Below are positions 5,240 to 9,673 of a DNA stretch of 9,673 nt, in pieces. Numbering within the stretch: the stretch's first letter is position 1; every line of letters begins with the position of its first letter. The stretch is from contig DASC01000081.1 in assembly GCA_002503595.1 (NCBI GenBank), positions 1 through 9,673 on the forward strand, given 5' to 3'. The DNA is from Candidatus Methanogaster sp. UBA203 (lineage in GTDB: Archaea > Halobacteriota > Methanosarcinia > Methanosarcinales > Methanogasteraceae). The notes under the pieces were generated by a model. It had not been told where the DNA came from. It was given only the letters and a program-made list of their open reading frames with translations, and ran no database searches. Both the position numbers and the translations under genes were made by a program.

Positions 5240-6331
5240 TCACTTCCGCACAACAACGGTCACAACATCTTCGTCGCTTAACACGTGTGAAAGACCCACA
5301 TGCTGCCCTGCGTGTTTTGCCGAGTCCCCCCAGACCTGCGCATACCGAAACTTTCTCACAAAATCGCGGTGGATGGCAGAGCAGACCTCAGCCACCGTCG
5401 AACTGCCTTTCATGATCATCGGCTCGTCCATGTCAGCCGGCTGCCCCTGCGGCTTCATATAGATACGTATGAACCCGAATTCGGTATATACCCGCTCCTT
5501 TAAGGAATCGAGATTTACACCGCCATCCGCAGAGATCATGATCGCATTAGGAAACCGCTCCCTGCACGCTGCTATCGTGCGCGCGTCAGCCAGATCGATC
5601 TTGTTTACGACGGTTACACCACGGACATACCTGCGATTTCCTGTAACCACATCGATCAGTTCATCAACAGTTATATTCGCCCGTATGATCACGTTTGCAT
5701 TGTGTATTTTGTATTCGGATAGCACTGATTGGACGGTTTTCTTATCGAGATCGATATCAACGGTACTGTTTACCCTGATCCCACCTTTAGGCGACTTATG
5801 GATAGCAATACGCGGAGGTGCGGTATTGATCCTGATTCCTGCATCATACAACTCTTTTACGAGCACATCATACTGCTGCAACTGGAACACATCCACAATT
5901 ATAAGGACCATATCAGCATTTCGGATCACTGAGATCACCTCCCTTCCGCGCCCGCGCCCGATCGCAGCACCCCTGACAAGCCCCGGGACATCGAGAAACT
6001 GCATCTGGGTTCCACGGTACTCAAGTGTGCCTGGAATCACATCGAGCGTGGTAAACTCATACGCAGCCACCTCACTTTCGGTACCGGTGAGGACGTTTAA
6101 CAATGTAGATTTCCCGACCGATGGGAAACCGACCATCACGATGGTGGCGTGTCCCGACTTCTTTACGCCGTATCCCTCGCCGCCCGACTTCGATGCTGCC
6201 CGTTTCTGTACTTCATCCCGCAGTCTCGCGATCTTCGCTTTTAGTCGCCCTATGTGGTGGGATGTCGCCTTGTTATACGGCGTCTTTCTGATCTCGTCTT
6301 CTATGCTTTTGATGTCGTCTTCGATGGTCAT
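5240..6331 (-). CDS. Drg-family (OBG superfamily) GTP-binding protein with TGS domain
   Basis: Developmentally regulated GTP-binding protein homologue, a translation-associated GTPase of archaea and eukaryotes. At 363 residues it is full length. A helical N-terminus (DDIKSIEDEIRKTPYNKATS, then a basic region) precedes the G domain: P-loop GFPSVGKS (68-75), TT at 94-95, DVPG (114-117), NKID (243-246) and SAD (267-269). The S5D2L-type insert typical of Drg lies inside the G domain, and the TGS domain is at about 288-362. The ATG at 6331 was chosen over an upstream in-frame ATG at 6412: the family begins at this helix, a TATA box lies 37 bases ahead, and the 27 extra codons would run through that promoter and have no family resemblance. 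The usual Drg partner protein (Dfrp) is not encoded in the window. Confidence 0.93.
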   Translation of the reverse strand: MTIEDDIKSIEDEIRKTPYNKATSHHIGRLKAKIARLRDEVQKRAASKSGGEGYGVKKSGHATIVMVGFPSVGKSTLLNVLTGTESEVAAYEFTTLDVIPGTLEYRGTQMQFLDVPGLVRGAAIGRGRGREVISVIRNADMVLIIVDVFQLQQYDVLVKELYDAGIRINTAPPRIAIHKSPKGGIRVNSTVDIDLDKKTVQSVLSEYKIHNANVIIRANITVDELIDVVTGNRRYVRGVTVVNKIDLADARTIAACRERFPNAIMISADGGVNLDSLKERVYTEFGFIRIYMKPQGQPADMDEPMIMKGSSTVAEVCSAIHRDFVRKFRYAQVWGDSAKHAGQHVGLSHVLSDEDVVTVVVRK

Positions 6332-6363
6332 TTTGTGGGTGGTTGTACCTGATCGTGGATATG

Positions 6364-6371
6364 CTTTATAG
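6364..6371 (-). promoter_or_regulatory. TATA box of the Drg gene
   Basis: CTATAAAG on the minus strand, about 37 bases before the ATG at 6331. This predicts a transcript start near 6342 and a leader of roughly 10 bases. It lies inside the longer open frame that starts at 6412, and so argues for the 6331 start. Confidence 0.5.
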
Positions 6372-6388
6372 TATTGGAGTCGGACCGG

Positions 6389-6394
6389 AAAAAA
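6389..6394 (-). terminator. U-tract terminator candidate after the CBS regulator
   Basis: Six consecutive T residues on the minus strand (context AAAATTTTTTCCGG), about 53 bases past the stop of the winged-helix/CBS gene and just before the Drg TATA box. Archaeal RNA polymerase terminates at U-rich tracts, often without a hairpin; no strong stem was found here. Confidence 0.35.
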
Positions 6395-6446
6395 TTTTAG
6401 TGCGCGGAACAATCGCCCGGAAGCACCGGAGCGCCAACCTCACACC

Positions 6447-7358
6447 TCACGCGCTCATCAACGAGGGGGCAATGATTAATTCACCGACTATGGTCGATTC
6501 ACGGACCAGATCCTCCCTTGATACGATACCATACGGCTTTCCGTTGACGACCACGACGACGTTTCTTGTGTGGTGCAGATCAAAGAGTTTCGATACATCT
6601 GGGATTGGAGCATCACCGTCGATGATGATGGGCTCTCTCGACATGACATCCCGCACCTTCTGGTTGGTTAATCCTGATACCAGGGCTTTTGTGATCTGTT
6701 CCAGCGTCACAACACCGACAATATTCGCTGCATCAACCGCAGGAGCGCCACGTATCTGGTGTTTGAGAAAGGTATTCGCAGCAACCTTGATCGTGGCATC
6801 CATATCGATCGCGACGTTTCCGTTTTGGATACACTCCTTAACAGATCGTTTCGGCAGGATGATCAGATCCGAGATCACAAAGATCAGGACGTTTCTTGTA
6901 TCATCCCTTCCGATCACCTTTCCCCTGATCACGAGTTTATTCTGTGGCGTTGGCCCTATCTTGATGATATCGCCGTTGTCAAACGTGCGGATGTCGCCGA
7001 TGACCCTGACCCTGCCGTGGCATGTTTCCGGATGTTGCACAGTGGTAAACATGATCTCACAGACGGTTGCACCCTCGACCAGTTTTCCATTACGATAGAT
7101 GTTTGTTATCGTCTTGGCTGGCGGATTGCTGATGTCGAGAATGTCATACGTCTGCCCGGTTGGATGATACCCGCCTTTTGGACCTGGCACACCCTCGACG
7201 ATCCCGAGCACCCGGAGAGCTTGCATCTGATTCCGCACCGTGCCTGGGTTGCGGTCGATCACAGCGGCAATCTCCTCTCCTTTCACTGCTCGCCCCTTCT
7301 GGTGGAAGAGGTTGATCAGTGTCGTCAATATCTCGGTCTGGATGGGCGTGAGTTCCAT
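6447..7358 (-). CDS. Winged-helix transcriptional regulator with C-terminal CBS pair
   Basis: Predicted archaeal transcriptional regulator of the COG2524 type: N-terminal DNA-binding domain, middle region and CBS pair, 303 residues. Residues 1-67 form a winged helix (PIQTEILTTLINLF, the recognition segment NPGTVRNQMQALRVLGIV, and a glycine-rich wing GVPGPKGGYHPT). Residues 80-165 are a beta-rich middle domain of unknown role, including VRVIGDIRTFDNGDIIKIG. Two CBS motifs follow, about 173-230 and 235-290, with typical VRDVMSREPIIIDGDAPI and NGKPYGIVSREDLVRE. CBS pairs usually bind adenosyl nucleotides, so an energy- or SAM-sensing switch is plausible; ligand and targets are unknown. It sits 61 bases downstream of the Lrp-type gene with a possible promoter of its own. 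Confidence 0.9.
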   Translation of the reverse strand: MELTPIQTEILTTLINLFHQKGRAVKGEEIAAVIDRNPGTVRNQMQALRVLGIVEGVPGPKGGYHPTGQTYDILDISNPPAKTITNIYRNGKLVEGATVCEIMFTTVQHPETCHGRVRVIGDIRTFDNGDIIKIGPTPQNKLVIRGKVIGRDDTRNVLIFVISDLIILPKRSVKECIQNGNVAIDMDATIKVAANTFLKHQIRGAPAVDAANIVGVVTLEQITKALVSGLTNQKVRDVMSREPIIIDGDAPIPDVSKLFDLHHTRNVVVVVNGKPYGIVSREDLVRESTIVGELIIAPSLMSA

Positions 7359-7385
7359 AACTTATTTAAAATCGTAGATTAACCA

Positions 7386-7394
7386 CCATATACC
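7386..7394 (-). promoter_or_regulatory. TATA-like box of the winged-helix/CBS gene
   Basis: GGTATATGG on the minus strand, centred 32 bases before the ATG at 7358, in the 61-base gap after the Lrp-type gene. A short leader would result. AT-rich half sites (GATTAA, CGATTAAT) flank it and could bind a regulator, but no clear palindrome was made out. Confidence 0.4.
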
Positions 7395-7419
7395 TATCGA
7401 TTAATAATGTAGAATTGTC

Positions 7420-7896
7420 TCACTTCAGTGGCGAGTATGCTCCAAGAAGGAATAGCTCGGCATCCCGAACTCCCTGCACGGTTTTGGTGAACGTCTGCAG
7501 TTCTTCGATCTCGCTGTACTGTTTGAATCTACAGATCACGAACAAACCGTATTTCCCGGCTGTGGCTTCCCATACACCAAAAGCCCACTCCTGCTTCCTT
7601 AAGAACTCGATTAAATCATCGACAGCTGATTTCGGGCACTCGATTCCGATATACCCATTGATGCGATACCCCAGTTCATCCCAGTTGATTTCGGGGCGAT
7701 AACCCGTGACAATACCCCGCTCCATGAGCATGCGAACACGTAGATTTGCTGTACTTCTCGGAACTTCGACGTATCTGGCAAGTTCGGTCAGTCTGGGACC
7801 TACGCCAATGCCCTCAGACATTGCCTCAAGAATCTGTTCATCCAGTTCGTCTACGATAATAGCACATCCATATCTGTTGTTGTGTTGTATTGACAT
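7420..7896 (-). CDS. Lrp/AsnC-family transcriptional regulator
   Basis: Leucine-responsive/AsnC-type DNA-binding regulator, 158 residues, standard length. The N-terminal helix-turn-helix (about 17-65) reads VDELDEQILEAMSEG, then LTELARYVEVPRSTANLRVRM and GIVTGYRPEI. The C-terminal RAM domain (about 78-153) has the alternating strands and helices of the family (GYIGIECPK, DDLIEFLRKQEWAFGVWEAT, GLFVICRF, LLGAYSPLK). The usual G-x-Y-D strand motif, whose acidic residue lies in the effector and oligomer contact region, reads G-K-Y-G (114-117), so a ligand response may be altered or absent. Such proteins often control their own and adjacent genes; the CBS regulator follows directly. M1 was taken as start; the DNA-binding domain begins about 15 residues later. 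Specific targets cannot be told. Confidence 0.9.
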   Translation of the reverse strand: MSIQHNNRYGCAIIVDELDEQILEAMSEGIGVGPRLTELARYVEVPRSTANLRVRMLMERGIVTGYRPEINWDELGYRINGYIGIECPKSAVDDLIEFLRKQEWAFGVWEATAGKYGLFVICRFKQYSEIEELQTFTKTVQGVRDAELFLLGAYSPLK

Positions 7897-8161
7897 AGTA
7901 AATTCTAATCATTCTTTAATGTATTGGTCATCTTAGGCTATCAACTTGCTCGGGTGTCCGGATCACTGATTGCCTGACAAACCTTTAGCAAGCATGTTTG
8001 GCACGAATAAACAGATCACGTGGATCGACATCGGCAAATCCGTGACATTTGTCCGTTTATGGAATTTATAATGGATGCCACCACCCAAAATCTCATAAAA
8101 CTGGGTATCGCCTCCCAACGAATTTACAACCCCCCATGATCCGGGTGATCAGGTTATTTCG
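7897..8161. other. Intergenic region between gatB and the Lrp-type gene
   Basis: This 265-base stretch has no recognisable gene. It holds a good minus-strand TATA-like sequence, TTATAAAT (8064-8071), about 170 bases before the Lrp-type start, and only frames of 22-25 codons without family resemblance. No tRNA features or strong terminator hairpin were seen. The TATA box could give the regulator a long leader or drive a small transcript. Confidence 0.4.
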
Positions 8162-9598
8162 TTACGGCTCATTGGAGTCCAGTCTCTCAAGGAGCATGGT
8201 TCTCGCATCCTGCGGATCGGCTCGACCGCGCGTCTTCTTCATCACCTGCCCGACAAGGTAATTAAGCGCTTTCGCCCCCCCGCTCCTGTAATCAGCGATC
8301 GCATCAGTGCATTCCAGAAGCACCTCATCGACAGCAGACGTGACCACGTCTTCTTTTACCTTTGCAAGCTCCTTTTCAGACACGATCCCACCGGGTGTGC
8401 CGCCTTCATCAAGAATCGTCCGGATGACTGTGATTGCGCCTTTTTCAGTGATCACGCCGTCCGAAAACAACTTCAGGATCTCGATCATATCCGCGGTCTT
8501 GAATGCACCGATCTCGAGATTGCGATAATTGAGTTCCCCTTTCAGCACGTCCACGATCCACGAAGCACTGAGCTTCGGGTCGATTGCAGCGGCAACATCC
8601 TCAAAGAACTGCGCGAGTTTCGGATCGAGCGTTAGCGAGGCGGCATGGTTCCCTGTTATGCCGTAATCCTCAAGAAATCGTGTACGCTGTGCCTCAGGCA
8701 GTTCCGGAAGCGTTTTCCTGATCGCAGGCACCCAGTCCATAATCCGCATCGGAACGAGATCGGGCTCTGGAAAATATCGATAGTCGTGCTCGGTCTCCTT
8801 TGTCCGCATCGAAACAGTGACGCCGCGCAACTCATCGAAGTGCCTCGTCTCCTGCACAACAACCCCGCCGCGGCGCAGCACATTTCGCTGGCGCACAATC
8901 TCGAATGAGAGTGCACGTTCTGCGCCCTTGTACGAGGATATGTTCTTAACCTCGGCACGCTCGCCGCCGGCAAGCGAGATGTTCGCATCCACACGAATCG
9001 CGCCATCCAGATCTCCGTCGAACACATCGAGGTATTCGAGGATGTTTCTGAGTTTATTCAGGAATCTTCGTGCCTCTTTCGGGCTTTTCAGGTCAGGTTC
9101 TGTCACTATCTCGAGCAGCGGCACTCCGGCGCGGTTGTAGTCGACCAACGTGAACTTCGACCGATCGATTGTGCCTTCGTGCACCAGTCTTCCAGGATCC
9201 TCCTCCATATGGACACGGTTGATCCTGATGCGCCTGACCCCATGCCCCTCATCGCCTTCGATGGCGAGGTATCCGTTGACCGATATGGGATAATCGTACT
9301 GCGTGATCTGAAATCCTTTTGGTAGGTCCGGATAGTAGTAATTTTTGCGATAAAACTGTGTCTGTGGGAGAATCTCACAATTCATAGCAAGAGCAACCTT
9401 TATGGCGCTCTTCACAGCAGATCTGTTCAGTACCGGAAGCGACCCCGGCAGACCGAGGCAGACCGGGCAGGTGTGGGTGTTTGGTGGCGCGTTGTGATAA
9501 TCAAGCCCGCATGAACAGAATAACTTTGAATGAAGTTTATTCAGTTGTACGTGAACCTCAAGTCCGATGATCACACCATCTTCTGTTCTTGCAGACAT
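8162..9598 (-). CDS. gatB: Aspartyl/glutamyl-tRNA(Asn/Gln) amidotransferase subunit B
   Basis: GatB subunit of the GatCAB amidotransferase. It phosphorylates the Asp (or Glu) on misacylated tRNA so that ammonia from GatA can amidate it; in archaea the main product is Asn-tRNA, as Gln-tRNA is made by GatDE. It is full length at 478 residues. Visible hallmarks are VIIGLEVHVQLN (9-20), a zinc site C28-x-C30 ... C44-x-x-C47, YPDLPKGFQITQYDYP (89-104), NRAGVPLLEIVTEPD (155-169), RVDANIS (202-208), EVKNISS (216-222) and HDYRYFPEPDL (271-281). The helical tail and YqeY-like tRNA-binding domain extend from about 325 to the end (NYLVGQVMKKTRGRADP). The ATG at 9598 directly precedes the conserved start and lies 28 bases after a TATA box. 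gatA and gatC are not in the window. Confidence 0.96.
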   Translation of the reverse strand: MSARTEDGVIIGLEVHVQLNKLHSKLFCSCGLDYHNAPPNTHTCPVCLGLPGSLPVLNRSAVKSAIKVALAMNCEILPQTQFYRKNYYYPDLPKGFQITQYDYPISVNGYLAIEGDEGHGVRRIRINRVHMEEDPGRLVHEGTIDRSKFTLVDYNRAGVPLLEIVTEPDLKSPKEARRFLNKLRNILEYLDVFDGDLDGAIRVDANISLAGGERAEVKNISSYKGAERALSFEIVRQRNVLRRGGVVVQETRHFDELRGVTVSMRTKETEHDYRYFPEPDLVPMRIMDWVPAIRKTLPELPEAQRTRFLEDYGITGNHAASLTLDPKLAQFFEDVAAAIDPKLSASWIVDVLKGELNYRNLEIGAFKTADMIEILKLFSDGVITEKGAITVIRTILDEGGTPGGIVSEKELAKVKEDVVTSAVDEVLLECTDAIADYRSGGAKALNYLVGQVMKKTRGRADPQDARTMLLERLDSNEP

Positions 9599-9618
9599 TT
9601 CTGATGGGTGGGTGTGCA

Positions 9619-9637
9619 GATTAAATTAAACTTTCGG
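9619..9637 (-). promoter_or_regulatory. TATA/BRE promoter of gatB
   Basis: The minus strand reads CCGAAAGTTTAATTTAATC: a purine-rich BRE-like element followed by the TATA-like TTTAATTTAA (9621-9630), centred about 28 bases before the gatB ATG. Transcription would begin at or within a few bases of the start codon. The lack of a Shine-Dalgarno there fits a leaderless message. Confidence 0.6.
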
Positions 9638-9655
9638 CTCTTCCGGCTTTGGGAT

Positions 9656-9663
9656 AAAAAAAA
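9656..9663 (-). terminator. U8 tract, possible terminator of an upstream minus-strand gene
   Basis: Eight consecutive T residues on the minus strand, upstream of the gatB promoter. Such a tract commonly ends archaeal transcripts and would separate gatB from a gene beyond the window edge. That gene is not visible, so the role is inferred. Confidence 0.35.
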
Positions 9664-9673
9664 TCGTAACTAC

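Noticed and set aside
6332..6412. N-terminal extension of the Drg GTPase from an upstream ATG
   Set aside because: The 27 extra residues run through the TATA box at 6364-6371, do not resemble the family, and the conserved Drg N-terminal helix begins at the ATG at 6331.
8656..9378. Minus-strand frames inside gatB
   Set aside because: They are out-of-frame shadows of a full-length, motif-complete gatB and are rich in Arg/Ser/Cys without any recognisable fold.

Overview
The window is archaeal DNA, most likely from a methanogen- or ANME-like euryarchaeon. The evidence is TATA/BRE-type promoters with very short leaders, a Drg-family GTPase, a winged-helix/CBS regulator of a type typical of archaea, HMG-CoA reductase (archaeal lipids come from mevalonate) and a secreted NosD-like beta-helix repeat protein of the kind methanogens carry in numbers. 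The lineage call is inference; no rRNA or methanogenesis gene is present. All recognisable genes lie on the minus strand, so gene order in transcription runs from high to low coordinates.

Layout in reading order: gatB (tRNA amidotransferase subunit B) has its own near-leaderless promoter. A 265-base gap follows, then an Lrp/AsnC regulator and the winged-helix/CBS regulator. Next are the Drg GTPase, a class II HMG-CoA reductase (hmgA), and a TraB/PrgY-family membrane protein whose start codon overlaps the hmgA stop. After these come a two-gene hicB-hicA toxin-antitoxin unit (hicA starts at GTG and overlaps the hicB stop) and a long NosD-like repeat gene. The right-hand part, from traB to gatB, is ordinary conserved housekeeping and regulation. 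The left-hand part, from hicAB to base 1, is accessory and rearranged.

The most notable structure is at the left end. The NosD-like gene is interrupted by a 240-base AT-rich element (90..329) with 15-base perfect (about 26-base imperfect) terminal inverted repeats and an exact 8-base target duplication, TGTTACTG. Removing the element plus one duplication copy restores the reading frame, and the 23-residue repeat continues to the window edge. It has the form of a MITE or internally deleted insertion sequence. The same gene holds a 210-bp higher-order duplication. A 41-bp copy of its 5' end sits upstream of hicB, so hicAB lies between two copies of the nosD-like gene start.
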